From assembly GCF_000750635.1 (NCBI RefSeq), contig NZ_CCDM010000005.1, positions 372,001 to 436,000 of the forward strand: a DNA stretch of 64,000 nucleotides. Direction: 5' to 3'. The stretch is from Oceanobacillus jeddahensis. Its GTDB lineage: Bacteria > Bacillota > Bacilli > Bacillales > Amphibacillaceae. This document shows positions 9,699 to 18,179 of the stretch, one piece after another. The position numbers were made by a program, and so were the translations under genes. Position 1 is the stretch's first letter. Each line of letters starts with the position of its first letter. A model generated the notes under the pieces. The model saw only the letters and a program-made list of their open reading frames with translations. It did no database searches and was not told the DNA's origin.

Positions 9699-9807
9699 CA
9701 CGGAGAACCGCCCGTAAAACTCCCGCCTCAAAATAAAGAGTAATAATGAATTTATTTAGGCGGGAGATAACGGGCGAAAACTCCCACTGAATGAAGTTTC
9801 GTTTTAT
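9699..9807 (+). mobile_element. PATE-like palindromic element, copy A
   Basis: 109 bp. It begins CACGGAGAACCG directly after TTTAT and ends AAGTTTCGTTTTAT. The main palindrome pairs CCGCCCGTAAAACTCCCGCC with the downstream GGCGGGAGATAACGGGCG. It lacks terminal inverted repeats and codes for nothing. Compared with copies at 35040 and 42110 it has lost most of the second (right) hairpin. Its final TTTTAT overlaps the rhomboid stop codon on the other strand. The layout (subterminal hairpins, fixed TTTAT on the left, no target duplication) is that of IS200/IS605-derived palindrome-associated elements. Confidence 0.75.
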
Positions 9808-10589
9808 AAAATATTCGCCTGTCCTAATAACCATAAAATAGCGATAATACCGACAATAATCCATAACATATTTTTCCGGATAGCCTCTGGCATTTTTCGT
9901 TTTTTATTCCAACGGTTGGGGTCAAATTGGGGGCCATCGTCATCATCTCCATATTTTCTTTTTCGCGGACGTGGGCGTGCCCAAGGGGAATAACTTTTTA
10001 CACCTGCCAAAAGAAGTGGAGCATAGATGAAACCACTAAAAATACCAAATAAATGCCCTAATATACTGATGTTACTTCTTACAAAAGTCATTACAAGCGC
10101 CATAGCGACAATTACACCAATAATTTGACTGCTGGACTGATCGATTAACTCTTTACGGAAAACAATCATATAGACATAGATCCCGAATAAACCAAAGACT
10201 GCTCCAGATGCACCTAAATGAGCGTAGGTAGGTGATTCGATAAGGTAAATGCCAATATTTGCTGTAGCTGCAGTTCCAATATAGGCCAGGATAAATTTCA
10301 CTTTGCCAAGCATTTGTTCTAGCGCAGGACCGAATAAAACAAGGGAAAAGGAATTAAACAGCATATGCATCAATCCGGCATGCAGAAAAATTGGCGTAAA
10401 GATTCTCCACCATTCTCCTTGTCCGATCCAATAGTTACTTCCTATCCCATACCCTTGTATAAAAGTACCGATTTGTAAATTTAAAAAATCAATGATAAAC
10501 CAGAGAAATATATTAATTCCGACAATAATGGTAACAACAGGGTATAATTCAAAAAATTCTTTAATGCTCCGTTCCGTTCTTATAAACAT
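9804..10589 (-). CDS. Rhomboid family intramembrane serine protease (YdcA-like)
   Basis: 261 residues, six core membrane helices. The catalytic Ser is in GASGAVFGLFG (about residue 130) and the catalytic His in ILGHLFGIFSGF (about 184); the L1-loop-type stretch WRIFTPIFLHAGLMHMLFN with paired His lies near residue 65. After the core there is a basic cytosolic tail (RPRPRKRKYG) and one more helix at the C-terminus. It would cleave membrane proteins within the bilayer. It is divergent from acpS, as ydcA is near acpS in B. subtilis. The stop codon lies within the end of a palindromic element. Confidence 0.9.
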   Translation of the reverse strand: MFIRTERSIKEFFELYPVVTIIVGINIFLWFIIDFLNLQIGTFIQGYGIGSNYWIGQGEWWRIFTPIFLHAGLMHMLFNSFSLVLFGPALEQMLGKVKFILAYIGTAATANIGIYLIESPTYAHLGASGAVFGLFGIYVYMIVFRKELIDQSSSQIIGVIVAMALVMTFVRSNISILGHLFGIFSGFIYAPLLLAGVKSYSPWARPRPRKRKYGDDDDGPQFDPNRWNKKRKMPEAIRKNMLWIIVGIIAILWLLGQANIL

Positions 10590-10717
10590 ATTGTGCCTCC
10601 CATAGCCAACGCTTCAAACTGAATAAGTTATCCTATATAATATAATAAGTAATTATAAAGATTATGACCATTAAAAAGGCGTAACTATACATGGAATAAC
10701 GTTTAGGAGTAGTGACG

Positions 10718-11071
10718 ATGATACTTGGAATAGGTGTTGATATTGTTGAACTAGCAAGGATAAAACGGCTGCTTGAGAAAAACAACCGTTTTTCAGAGCG
10801 CATTTTAACGAAAGCAGAACAAGAAAAAGCAATGGGGTTATCCGCTCACAGACGTACAGAATATGTAGCGGGACGATTTGCTGCCAAAGAAGCCTTTGCT
10901 AAAGCAAATGGAACAGGGATAGGAAAACTAAGCTTTCAACAAATTGAAATTCGTAATCATGCCAATGGAGCGCCGAAAATGCAGGCCGAGGGGATGGAGG
11001 ATGTTCATATCCATTTGTCTATATCGCATAGCAGGGAGTATGCAATTGCACAGGTATTATTAGAAAAATAA
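10718..11071 (+). CDS. acpS: Holo-[acyl-carrier-protein] synthase
   Basis: About 117 residues. AcpS moves 4'-phosphopantetheine from CoA to a Ser of acyl carrier protein and so activates fatty-acid synthesis. Motifs: GIGVDIVEL at the N-terminus with the Mg-binding Asp, and the signature AGRFAAKEAFAKAN (about residues 50-64). HLSISHSREYA near the end is also typical. I take ATG 10718 rather than GTG 10712 because AGGAG at 10705-10709 then has a normal 8-bp gap. It opens the ydc-type block that leads into the sigma-B operon. Confidence 0.95.
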   Translation: MILGIGVDIVELARIKRLLEKNNRFSERILTKAEQEKAMGLSAHRRTEYVAGRFAAKEAFAKANGTGIGKLSFQQIEIRNHANGAPKMQAEGMEDVHIHLSISHSREYAIAQVLLEK

Positions 11072-11156
11072 TAGAAGTAAAAAGAAATTAGAATTGTAAA
11101 AATGCATAAACGCATAGTTTGTCTCATATATTTTATTGCGGTAGGAGGGAACGAAT

Positions 11157-12671
11157 TTGTATATTGTTACCGCGGAAGAAATGTACAAGGTTGATAGGGA
11201 GACCATCAGCACGATTGGACTTGATGGAAAGATACTCATGGAGAATGCAGGTAGGGAAGCAAGTAAGGAAATAGAGAAGCGAATAACCAAAGAAGATAAG
11301 GCGGTCATTTTGATTGGCAGCGGTAATAATGGCGGAGATGGTTTTGTCATTGCCCGCGTCCTGGCAGAAGCAGGTTATTCTATCAAAGTGGTTCAGGTTG
11401 CAAAAGACGAAAAAATTACAGGAGATGCAGCTTATCATAAGGAAGTTTATCAACAATTTGGCGGTCAGGTGGAACATTATTATGAAAATATAAAAGATGC
11501 AGCTCTCAAGGAAGCAGATGTGATTATTGATGCAATGCTTGGTATTGGCGTGCGTGGTGAATTAAGAGGAGATATATTAACTGTAACGAAACAAGTAAAT
11601 AAACAAAATGCCTATGTTATTTCCATCGATATACCAAGTGGATTACCGGCAGAGGAAGGTATCGCACATTTTCAAGCCATCGAAGCAGATGCTACCATTA
11701 TGATTGGTGCTGTAAAACAATCTGCAGTATGCAAGAACACATCTTCCTATTATGGAGAATGGATTGTAGTGGATATTGGATTCCCGGAAAAACTCTTTCA
11801 CACGCATACAAAAAGGCGTTTATGGCAGCAATCTGATTTTCAGGAATCTTTTCCAAAGCGGGAAGTGAATTCCCATAAAGGGAATCATGGAAGAGGCCTG
11901 GTTATCGGAGGCAGTGAATCAATGCCAGGATCTGTTCTAATGACAACCAAGGCAGCTTTGCGAACCGGAGCAGGGTTATTGACGACTGCATCTGTTAAAA
12001 ATGTGATTTCCATGATTGCAGGAAAAAGTCCTGAAGCCATGTATATTTCTACATCAGAAACAAATGGCTGTATCACTGGAATAGATAACATTGAGCTATC
12101 GGGATTTGATGCAATTGCTACCGGAGTGGGATTAGGGAGGAGTGATGAGACTGCAAAAGGAATATTTCCATCATTACTCCAGTTTAATGGCCCAATTATT
12201 ATCGATGCTGATGGCCTTTACCATCTGAAGCCATATTTAGCCGCGTTCGCGTCAAGACAAGCTCCACTTATTTTAACGCCGCATCCTGGTGAGTTAGCGG
12301 CATTAATGGATGTATCTGTCTCTGACTTACTTATGGAGCCTTTTAAATATAGCTCTGAATTTACAAATCGGTTTAATTGCTATCTTCTGTTAAAAGGGAA
12401 ATATACCATTATTACTGATCCGGATGGAAACCAGATAGTGGAGTCCAGTGGAAATCCAGGACTTGCCAAAGGTGGCAGTGGAGACGTATTGACCGGAATG
12501 GTTTTAGCAATGGTGATGCAAAGCAGATCTATTTTCGAAGGAATAAACAATGCTTGCTTCTTGCACGGAAAATCTGCAGACTTGCTAGTTCAAGAAAGGC
12601 ATTCGGAACAAGATTTATTGGCAGGAGATGTCATTCAAGGTATTCCGAAAGCAATCCGTACATTTTCTTAA
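11157..12671 (+). CDS. nnr: Bifunctional NAD(P)H-hydrate epimerase / ADP-dependent dehydratase
   Basis: 504 residues, the fused NnrE-NnrD repair enzyme. Residues 1-215 are the YjeF_N epimerase (GSGNNGGDGFVIAR, IDAMLGIGVRGELRG, SIDIPSGLPAEEG). Residues 230-500 are the ribokinase-fold dehydratase (SHKGNHGRGLVIGGS, LTPHPGELAAL, GLAKGGSGDVLTGM). Together they restore damaged NAD(P)HX to NAD(P)H. The start is TTG, set by GGAGGG 6 bp before it. It sits between acpS and the ydcC-type lipoprotein, a common Bacillaceae order. Confidence 0.95.
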   Translation: MYIVTAEEMYKVDRETISTIGLDGKILMENAGREASKEIEKRITKEDKAVILIGSGNNGGDGFVIARVLAEAGYSIKVVQVAKDEKITGDAAYHKEVYQQFGGQVEHYYENIKDAALKEADVIIDAMLGIGVRGELRGDILTVTKQVNKQNAYVISIDIPSGLPAEEGIAHFQAIEADATIMIGAVKQSAVCKNTSSYYGEWIVVDIGFPEKLFHTHTKRRLWQQSDFQESFPKREVNSHKGNHGRGLVIGGSESMPGSVLMTTKAALRTGAGLLTTASVKNVISMIAGKSPEAMYISTSETNGCITGIDNIELSGFDAIATGVGLGRSDETAKGIFPSLLQFNGPIIIDADGLYHLKPYLAAFASRQAPLILTPHPGELAALMDVSVSDLLMEPFKYSSEFTNRFNCYLLLKGKYTIITDPDGNQIVESSGNPGLAKGGSGDVLTGMVLAMVMQSRSIFEGINNACFLHGKSADLLVQERHSEQDLLAGDVIQGIPKAIRTFS

Positions 12672-12736
12672 AGATTGATGTGGTGTTTTGTTAACAAATC
12701 GTTCCCTTTGTTAAATGAGACAAGGGAGATATGCTA

Positions 12737-13774
12737 ATGATAAATAGACGTTTTTTCAGTGTCGTTTTACTACTAGGTGCATTGAGTTTGATACTGGCAG
12801 CATGTGGAGAAAAAACGCAGGAAGATGTCGTGGAAGAATTACAAGAAACAGTGACAGAATTAGAGGGTTATAAAGCAACAGCAGATATGACGATGAATAC
12901 AAGTGAACAAGAGCAAACTTCTTTAATTGATATATGGTATCAGGCAGAAGACCAATACCGTGTAAAGCTTGAAAATGAAGCTGAGCATTATGAAAGCCAA
13001 GTTATTTTAAAAAATACAGATGGTGTATTTGTACTGACTCCAGCATTGGAGAAAAGCTTTAAATTTCAGTCGGACTGGCCAGGAAACAGCAGTCAGCCAT
13101 ATCTTTTCCAATCACTTGTAAATGATGTTGTGAATGATCCGGAAGCGCAATTTGAAACAACAGAAGATCATTATATTTTTAGAACAAAAACAAATTACCA
13201 AAGCAACAATAATTTACCAGCTCAAGAAATTTACTTTGATAAGTCCGACTATACGCCAGTAATGGTTAATGTGTTAAATCAAGATGGAGAACCGCTGGTT
13301 AATGTAACTTTTCATGGTTTTGATTTAGATGCAACTTTCGCAGAAGATGATTTTTCGGTGGAGAAAAACATGGAGCAGAAAACAGATGATGAAAGCTCTA
13401 GTGTAGAAGAAGGAGAAGCGGTTGAAACAACTGCTCAGGAAGTTCGCGAGCTCTATCCTACATTTACGGCTGGGGCAGAAATGGCAGATAAACAAGAAGT
13501 TTCTTTAGAGGATGGAGAACGAATTATTACCACCTTTGAGGGAGAGAAAAACTTCACACTTGTCCAGGAAATCAGAGAGACTGCCACAGTGAGCTCGGCT
13601 CCAGAAGTAGTGAATGGAGATATTGTGAATCTTGGTGCTACCGTCGCAGGCCTAGAAGATAATGTATTAAAGTGGAGTTACCAAGGTGTTGATTATCAAT
13701 TGGCAAGTACGGAGCTGACAAAAGAAGAAATGATTGAAGTCGCACAATCTGTCCAAGGACAATTAGTAAAATGA
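12737..13774 (+). CDS. YdcC/LolA-like outer-surface lipoprotein
   Basis: About 345 residues. A signal peptide with lipobox LILAAC (Cys about residue 22) predicts lipid anchoring on the outer face of the membrane. The body matches the YdcC (DUF4367/LolA-like) type: an EELQETVTELEGYKA start, then a beta-rich LolA-like fold with FLTPALEKSFKFQ-type and FHGFDLDATF strands. B. subtilis YdcC is tied to sporulation, but its molecular job is unknown. ATG 12737 suits AAGGGAG better than ATG 12731. A terminator follows. Confidence 0.82.
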   Translation: MINRRFFSVVLLLGALSLILAACGEKTQEDVVEELQETVTELEGYKATADMTMNTSEQEQTSLIDIWYQAEDQYRVKLENEAEHYESQVILKNTDGVFVLTPALEKSFKFQSDWPGNSSQPYLFQSLVNDVVNDPEAQFETTEDHYIFRTKTNYQSNNNLPAQEIYFDKSDYTPVMVNVLNQDGEPLVNVTFHGFDLDATFAEDDFSVEKNMEQKTDDESSSVEEGEAVETTAQEVRELYPTFTAGAEMADKQEVSLEDGERIITTFEGEKNFTLVQEIRETATVSSAPEVVNGDIVNLGATVAGLEDNVLKWSYQGVDYQLASTELTKEEMIEVAQSVQGQLVK

Positions 13775-13784
13775 TATGGCTAAT

Positions 13785-13820
13785 ACAAAAGCAGGCTCCT
13801 AAACTTGAGCCTGCTTTTGT
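13785..13820 (+). terminator. Terminator after the ydcC-like gene
   Basis: AAAAGCAGGCTC (13787-13798) pairs with GAGCCTGCTTTT (13807-13818). It closes the acpS-nnr-ydcC unit. Confidence 0.88.
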
Positions 13821-14220
13821 GTATTCTGTTTTCACTTCAGAGGTATGATTTTAACATATTGGCATATAATTAATAGACAGGTATTTATTTCGCTGCATAA
13901 TTTAGTTAAAGTATTCAATCTATAATATGGATGGTTCATTGATAATCCTAAACCTGATAAAAAAGTGTGTAACTACTGATAATGCAATGTAAGCAGTGGA
14001 GTTTACTTCAAGGATTTGTGTTTCATTACCCTACTGAAAATCGTCCGGGTGATAGCTATGAACTTGTTCTTAAGAATGAAATGTATAGAGGATGGATATG
14101 TGGAATTCAGCGTAAGGGTAAAAATTAATTTTTAGCACTTCAACTATAATAAATACCACAAAAATTAAGGTTTAAAACGACAAATTTACATGATTTTTTT
14201 ACAAATTCGCCATAACCCCT
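13821..14220. other. Gene-free stretch where alr is usually found
   Basis: In B. subtilis and many relatives, alanine racemase sits between ydcC and ndoAI. Here there are only about 400 bp with no usable frame. A frame ending at 14128 (FHYPTENRPGDSYEL then MYRGWICGIQ) has protein-like composition but no start or ribosome site, and it does not look like Alr. It may be a relic of an unrelated gene. Confidence 0.45.
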
Positions 14221-14249
14221 TTGCAAAAGTCTGGTCATAATGCTATCAT
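14221..14249 (+). promoter_or_regulatory. Sigma-A type promoter of ndoAI-ndoA
   Basis: TTGCAA (14221-14226), 17-bp spacer, TATCAT (14244-14249). It lies 50 bp before the antitoxin start. Confidence 0.6.
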
Positions 14250-14298
14250 GTTATTAAATTGAATAACGAACGTTAATTGTTGGCGGGGGTGCTTGGTT

Positions 14299-14586
14299 TT
14301 GGCTGAAAATAAAGAAGAAATTTTAGTGAAAATACCGAAAAATTTACTGAGTGAGGTGGATGGGTTAATGAAATATGAGAATAGCTCTGATTTAAATGAT
14401 TTTATATGCGAAGCAACTCAGATTTATTTAAACCATAAAAAAGAAGAACACCTCCAACGTTTTCATGAAACGATGCAACGTGGGTATGAAGAAATGGCAA
14501 GAATTAATCTAACGATTGCTTCAGAGGCTTTTCAAGCTGAAGAGGAGGCTGAAATAACTCTAGAGCGCTCTGTGATCGGGGTGTAA
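14299..14586 (+). CDS. ndoAI: Antitoxin EndoAI (NdoAI), RHH type
   Basis: 95 residues. The N-terminal ribbon-helix-helix region ([17 protein letters not shown]) would bind DNA. The C-terminal segment [25 protein letters not shown] closely follows the part of B. subtilis EndoAI that blocks the toxin. It neutralises NdoA and probably represses the pair. The TTG at 14299 is favoured over the TTG at 14293 because GGGGGTG then has a proper gap. The N-terminal half is more diverged from B. subtilis than the C-terminal half. The toxin gene starts 5 bp downstream. Confidence 0.9.
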   Translation: MAENKEEILVKIPKNLLSEVDGLMKYENSSDLNDFICEATQIYLNHKKEEHLQRFHETMQRGYEEMARINLTIASEAFQAEEEAEITLERSVIGV

Positions 14587-14591
14587 CACTT

Positions 14592-14954
14592 GTGATCGTT
14601 CAAAGAGGCGAGGTTTATTTTGCTGACTTATCCCCTGTGGTTGGTTCAGAGCAGGGTGGTGTGCGACCAGTTCTTATTATTCAAAATGATATAGGGAATC
14701 GGTTTAGCCCGACTGTAATTGTAGCAGCTATTACAGCGCAAATACAAAAGGCTAAATTGCCTACGCATGTGGAGATTGATGCAAAGCGTTATGGATTTGA
14801 TCGGAATTCAGTCATTTTATTAGAACAAATTCGTACATTAGATAAGCAGCGATTAACGGATAAAATTACAAAATTAGATAAAGAAATGATGGAAAAAATC
14901 GATCAATCATTAGAAATAAGCCTCGGCTTACGAGATGTGTACAGTAATAATTAA
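14592..14954 (+). CDS. ndoA: mRNA interferase NdoA (EndoA, MazF family)
   Basis: 120 residues, nearly the canonical MazF of Bacillus: [19 protein letters not shown] with the catalytic-region Arg, then [21 protein letters not shown] with the catalytic Thr, and [13 protein letters not shown]. It cuts single-stranded mRNA at a short motif (UACAU in B. subtilis). GTG start, 5 bp after the antitoxin, so the two are translationally coupled. The position just upstream of the stressosome genes is as in B. subtilis apart from an inserted HAD gene. Confidence 0.96.
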   Translation: MIVQRGEVYFADLSPVVGSEQGGVRPVLIIQNDIGNRFSPTVIVAAITAQIQKAKLPTHVEIDAKRYGFDRNSVILLEQIRTLDKQRLTDKITKLDKEMMEKIDQSLEISLGLRDVYSNN

Positions 14955-14973
14955 TATTTCTTACAAATATTTT

Positions 14974-15010
14974 AAAAAGACAGTTCTTTCATAAGGGAGC
15001 TGTCTTTTTT
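14974..15010 (+). terminator. Terminator after ndoA
   Basis: AAAAAGACAG pairs with the CTGTCTTTTTT arm ending at 15010; seated right after the toxin gene. Confidence 0.85.
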
Positions 15011-15075
15011 CATGCTTTAAAAAGAGTATACATATGGAGGAATAAATATAGTGATTCAATGTTTTAGCATCGACG

Positions 15076-15279
15076 TTGAATAGGGAAACGTTAGCCGAAA
15101 TTTCTTTTAAATGGAGCATTTTACCTGCATATAAAGTGAAACTTCATTCAGTGGGGCTCGACGCACAACTCTTTACGACAGGACAAGTAATCGCAGTCCC
15201 AGCTCCAGCCCCAATTCCCAGTCAATTATATTGCAATAAAACAAAAGCGGGCTTTTTTTATCCTAAAATTCGATTTTAG
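15076..15279 (+). pseudogene. Possible LysM-type relic
   Basis: An open frame whose end reads LFTTGQVIAVPAPAPIPS, similar to the end of a LysM repeat followed by a Pro-rich linker, as in spore-coat or wall proteins. It has no ribosome site and nothing recognisable upstream, so at best it is a gene fragment. The rest of 15011-15345 shows no gene. Confidence 0.2.
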
Positions 15280-15345
15280 CTGCTTGATTTAGCAAATATT
15301 TCTTCTTCTTTCAATATTATATTAAAATAAAGACGGAGGTTGATA

Positions 15346-16059
15346 ATGTTGGATACAATTATTTTTGACATGGACGATACTTTATATGATCAGGCAGCAA
15401 CATTTAGAGAAACATGTAAAAAAATGTTGAATATATCTTTGTCAAATAAAGAGTTGGATAATCTTTATTTGATAAGCCGTAAATATAGTGATGCATTATT
15501 TGATGACCAAGTGGCAGGTAAAATGACACTGGAGGAGGTGCATATTCGTCGTATTAAAGATGCTTGCGCAGATGTGGGGATAGAAATAACAGCTGAACAA
15601 GCTTTAGAGTTTCAGAACAATTATGTACAAGAACAAGGGAAAATAGAACTGTTTGATGAGGTTATTGAACTACTGGATTATCTAGTAGCAAAAAAGAAAC
15701 AATTGGCTGTTTTGACGAATGGTGCTGAAGGGCATCAGAGAATGAAAATAAAACAATTAAAGCTGGACAAGTGGATTCCTGAGGAACAATTATTTGTTTC
15801 CGAAACGATGGGGTATGCAAAACCGTCGAAACAAGCATTTCAAATTATTGAAAATAACCTTTCGCTAACGAAAGAAAAAACCATTTATGTCGGTGACTCT
15901 TTTGCAAATGATATCGTCGGTGCAAAGCAAGTTGGTTGGCAAGCACTTTGGATGAATCACCGTAACAGAAAAATACCAGAAACTACGGTAAAACCTGATA
16001 GAACTGTTTATAGCGCAAAGGAATTGCTAGATTTTTTCTTACACAATAGAGAAGTATAG
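15346..16059 (+). CDS. HAD superfamily hydrolase (phosphatase)
   Basis: 237 residues. The nucleophile motif is FDMDDTLYD at residues 6-14; motif II is AVLTNGAEG (about 125); motif III Lys lies in GYAKPSKQAF (about 162); motif IV is VGDSFANDIVGA (about 187). The cap is alpha-helical (residues 20-85), so this is a subfamily I HAD acting on a small phosphorylated metabolite, similar to the YjjG/5'-nucleotidase or phosphoglycolate branch. ATG 15346 is favoured by ACGGAGGT 6 bp upstream. It is wedged between ndoA and rsbR, where B. subtilis has no gene. Confidence 0.85.
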   Translation: MLDTIIFDMDDTLYDQAATFRETCKKMLNISLSNKELDNLYLISRKYSDALFDDQVAGKMTLEEVHIRRIKDACADVGIEITAEQALEFQNNYVQEQGKIELFDEVIELLDYLVAKKKQLAVLTNGAEGHQRMKIKQLKLDKWIPEEQLFVSETMGYAKPSKQAFQIIENNLSLTKEKTIYVGDSFANDIVGAKQVGWQALWMNHRNRKIPETTVKPDRTVYSAKELLDFFLHNREV

Positions 16060-16364
16060 GAAAGAATACACGAAATTCGGTTGCGCACAGGTACGCAAAA
16101 GGACACGTTTTAATCGTTTTATAAATAGATGAAGGAAAAACTGAGCTATCAAATTGAAATTTCTAACTAAAAATCCAGTAAATATTAAACAAATTGGCAG
16201 GCGGCACCCATTTTATTTCCAGCAATGCTAGATATATGTCATATATGTTATAATGATAGGGATAATTGAAGATCTTTCTCAATGATAGTTTAATTTTTGT
16301 AGTAAATGCAGCAAGAATAGGTAGAAAAAATTTAAAAGAATTATAGAAAACGGAGGTACTACTT

Positions 16365-17234
16365 ATGGATGTAAAACTGAAAGAATTAATTATCAATAAC
16401 AGTGATTCAATTGTTGATAATTGGATGAATGAAGTTGGAAAAATAAAATCAGGAAATTATACAGCAAGTATATCTGATGAACTGTATGTAAATACAAACC
16501 GAGAATTTGTAAATGTTATTTTTACAAGTATTCAGAATGAAAGTTCTTCGAAGTCAGTAGAAGAATTCTCGGAAAAAATAATTAATCTGGGCTGGCCGCT
16601 TAGCTACATCACAGATGGACTACAGGTTTTTAGGCGAGTAACGATTGAATTTTTACTTAAACAAACAGAAAAAGTAGATACCAATCATTTTCAAAACGTC
16701 TTGACAAGCGTAGATGAGTGGGTAGAACCGTTAATACGCCAGCTTGTGAATGAATACTCTGGAAGCTGGGAAAATATTTTATCATTACAACGCGTAGCAT
16801 TGCAGGAGTTATCTGCACCGTTAATTCCTGTTATGGAAGGAATTACAGTAATGCCGTTGATCGGTACTATTGATACAGACAGAGCGAAATTGATTATGGA
16901 AAATTTACTGGAGGGAACGATTAAGCATAACTCAGAAGTTGTATTAATCGACATCACGGGAGTTCCGGTGGTGGATACAATGGTTGCCCATCATATTATT
17001 CAGGCAGCTGAAGCGGTTAGACTAATTGGATCTACATGTATCCTTGTTGGAATTCGTCCGGAAATTGCCCAAACTATTGTGAATATAGGGATTGATTTAA
17101 GTAAATTTCCTACAAGAAGCACGTTAAAGAAAGGTTTTACGAAAGCTTTGGAGATTACTGGCAGAGAAGTGGTTGATTTGCCGGCTAAAGAGAACGGAAT
17201 AGAAGATATTATGCGTTCACTTAAGGGGGAGTAA
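16365..17234 (+). CDS. rsbR: Stressosome sensor RsbR (RsbRA-like)
   Basis: 289 residues. Residues 1-135 form the non-heme globin-like sensing domain (all-helical, WMNEVGK, then WPLSYITDGLQVFRR). A linker helix leads to a STAS domain from about residue 155 (PVMEGITVMPLIGTIDTDRA, ITGVPVVDTMVAHH, GIRPEIAQTIV). The two phosphorylatable Thr positions of RsbRA correspond to Thr in VVDTMV and in IAQTIV. With RsbS it builds the stressosome that holds RsbT until stress. CGGAGGT precedes the ATG. First gene of the rsb operon; rsbS follows after 3 bp. Confidence 0.93.
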   Translation: MDVKLKELIINNSDSIVDNWMNEVGKIKSGNYTASISDELYVNTNREFVNVIFTSIQNESSSKSVEEFSEKIINLGWPLSYITDGLQVFRRVTIEFLLKQTEKVDTNHFQNVLTSVDEWVEPLIRQLVNEYSGSWENILSLQRVALQELSAPLIPVMEGITVMPLIGTIDTDRAKLIMENLLEGTIKHNSEVVLIDITGVPVVDTMVAHHIIQAAEAVRLIGSTCILVGIRPEIAQTIVNIGIDLSKFPTRSTLKKGFTKALEITGREVVDLPAKENGIEDIMRSLKGE

Positions 17235-17237
17235 TGT

Positions 17238-17594
17238 ATGCGAATACCTATTTTAAAGCTACATAACTATTTGTTAATTTCTATTCAAACTGAAATTGAT
17301 GACCAGACAGCTATTCAATTTCAGGAAGACTTATTAGCAAAAATTCATAAAACAGGTGCATCAGGTGTCGTGATTGATTTGACATCTGTAGATATTATTG
17401 ATTCCTTCATTGCAAAGGTGCTGGGCGATGTTGTATCTATGTCGGATTTAATGGGAACTAGAGTTGTGCTTACAGGAATACAACCAGCAGTTGCAATGAC
17501 ATTAATTGATTTGGGAATACACTTACAAAATGTTCCGACTGCTTTAGATTTAGAACAAGGTTTAGTGAAGCTGCACCAGGAATTAGGAGGTTAG
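17238..17594 (+). CDS. rsbS: Stressosome scaffold and RsbT antagonist RsbS
   Basis: 118 residues, a single STAS domain. The phosphorylation Ser is in [18 protein letters not shown] (about residue 59), matching Ser59 of B. subtilis RsbS. Unphosphorylated RsbS binds RsbT within the stressosome; phosphorylation by RsbT releases it. Only a few bases separate it from rsbR upstream and rsbT downstream, which suits fixed ratios. Confidence 0.95.
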   Translation: MRIPILKLHNYLLISIQTEIDDQTAIQFQEDLLAKIHKTGASGVVIDLTSVDIIDSFIAKVLGDVVSMSDLMGTRVVLTGIQPAVAMTLIDLGIHLQNVPTALDLEQGLVKLHQELGG

Positions 17595-17597
17595 TAT

Positions 17598-17999
17598 ATG
17601 AACCCACGATCCTGTGTCAACATTCATAAAGAGTGGGATATTGTAGGAGCAAGACAGCTTGGTCGAGAGATGGCTAAAGAAATCGGCTTTGGGAATGTCG
17701 ATCAGGCGAGGATTGCTACAGCAGTATCCGAATTGGCTCGTAATATTTATTTATACGCTAAAAATGGACAAATTTGTTTTGAGCACATCTATACGAATAG
17801 TCAAAAGGGTATATTAATGACTGCTGTTGATGTTGGTCCAGGAATTAAAGATGTAAGCCGCGTCATGCAAGATGGCTATACGACCTCTGGAGGACTAGGT
17901 GCCGGACTACCTGGAGTAAAACGATTGATGGATGATTTTGATATAACATCCACAGTGGGGGAAGGTACTAAAATTAAAGCGATTAAATGGATTAGATAG
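17598..17999 (+). CDS. rsbT: Serine/threonine kinase RsbT (GHKL fold)
   Basis: 133 residues. GHKL ATPase boxes: N-box VSELARNIYLYA (about residue 43), G1 DVGPGIKD (about 78), G2 GLGAGLPGVKRLMD (about 100). RsbT phosphorylates RsbS and RsbR on stress, leaves the stressosome and activates the RsbU phosphatase. GGAGG precedes the ATG, and rsbS is 3 bp upstream. A 180-bp gap follows before rsbU, larger than in B. subtilis. Confidence 0.95.
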   Translation: MNPRSCVNIHKEWDIVGARQLGREMAKEIGFGNVDQARIATAVSELARNIYLYAKNGQICFEHIYTNSQKGILMTAVDVGPGIKDVSRVMQDGYTTSGGLGAGLPGVKRLMDDFDITSTVGEGTKIKAIKWIR

Positions 18000-18179
18000 T
18001 ATCGTCTTTTTATTTTAGTGATCCTCTTTGTTTTATACAGTAAACAATACACTGGTAAGTCAGGTGTGATAAAAGAGAAAACAGCTGTGTTCCTGAAAGC
18101 AGTACGCACCTATTATCAATCTCGGGGAAAGCCTTAAAAAGAATAAAAAGTTCTTTGAAGCATAGGGGGAGTAACCATA

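Noticed and set aside
9601..9864. 87-codon frame on the minus strand through copy A of the palindromic element
   Set aside because: It crosses the palindromic element and the rhomboid 3' end in another frame, has no ribosome site, and reads as non-protein-like sequence.
16220..16265. Sigma-B promoter before rsbR
   Set aside because: GGGATA is present but no acceptable GTTTAA-like element lies 12-15 bp upstream.
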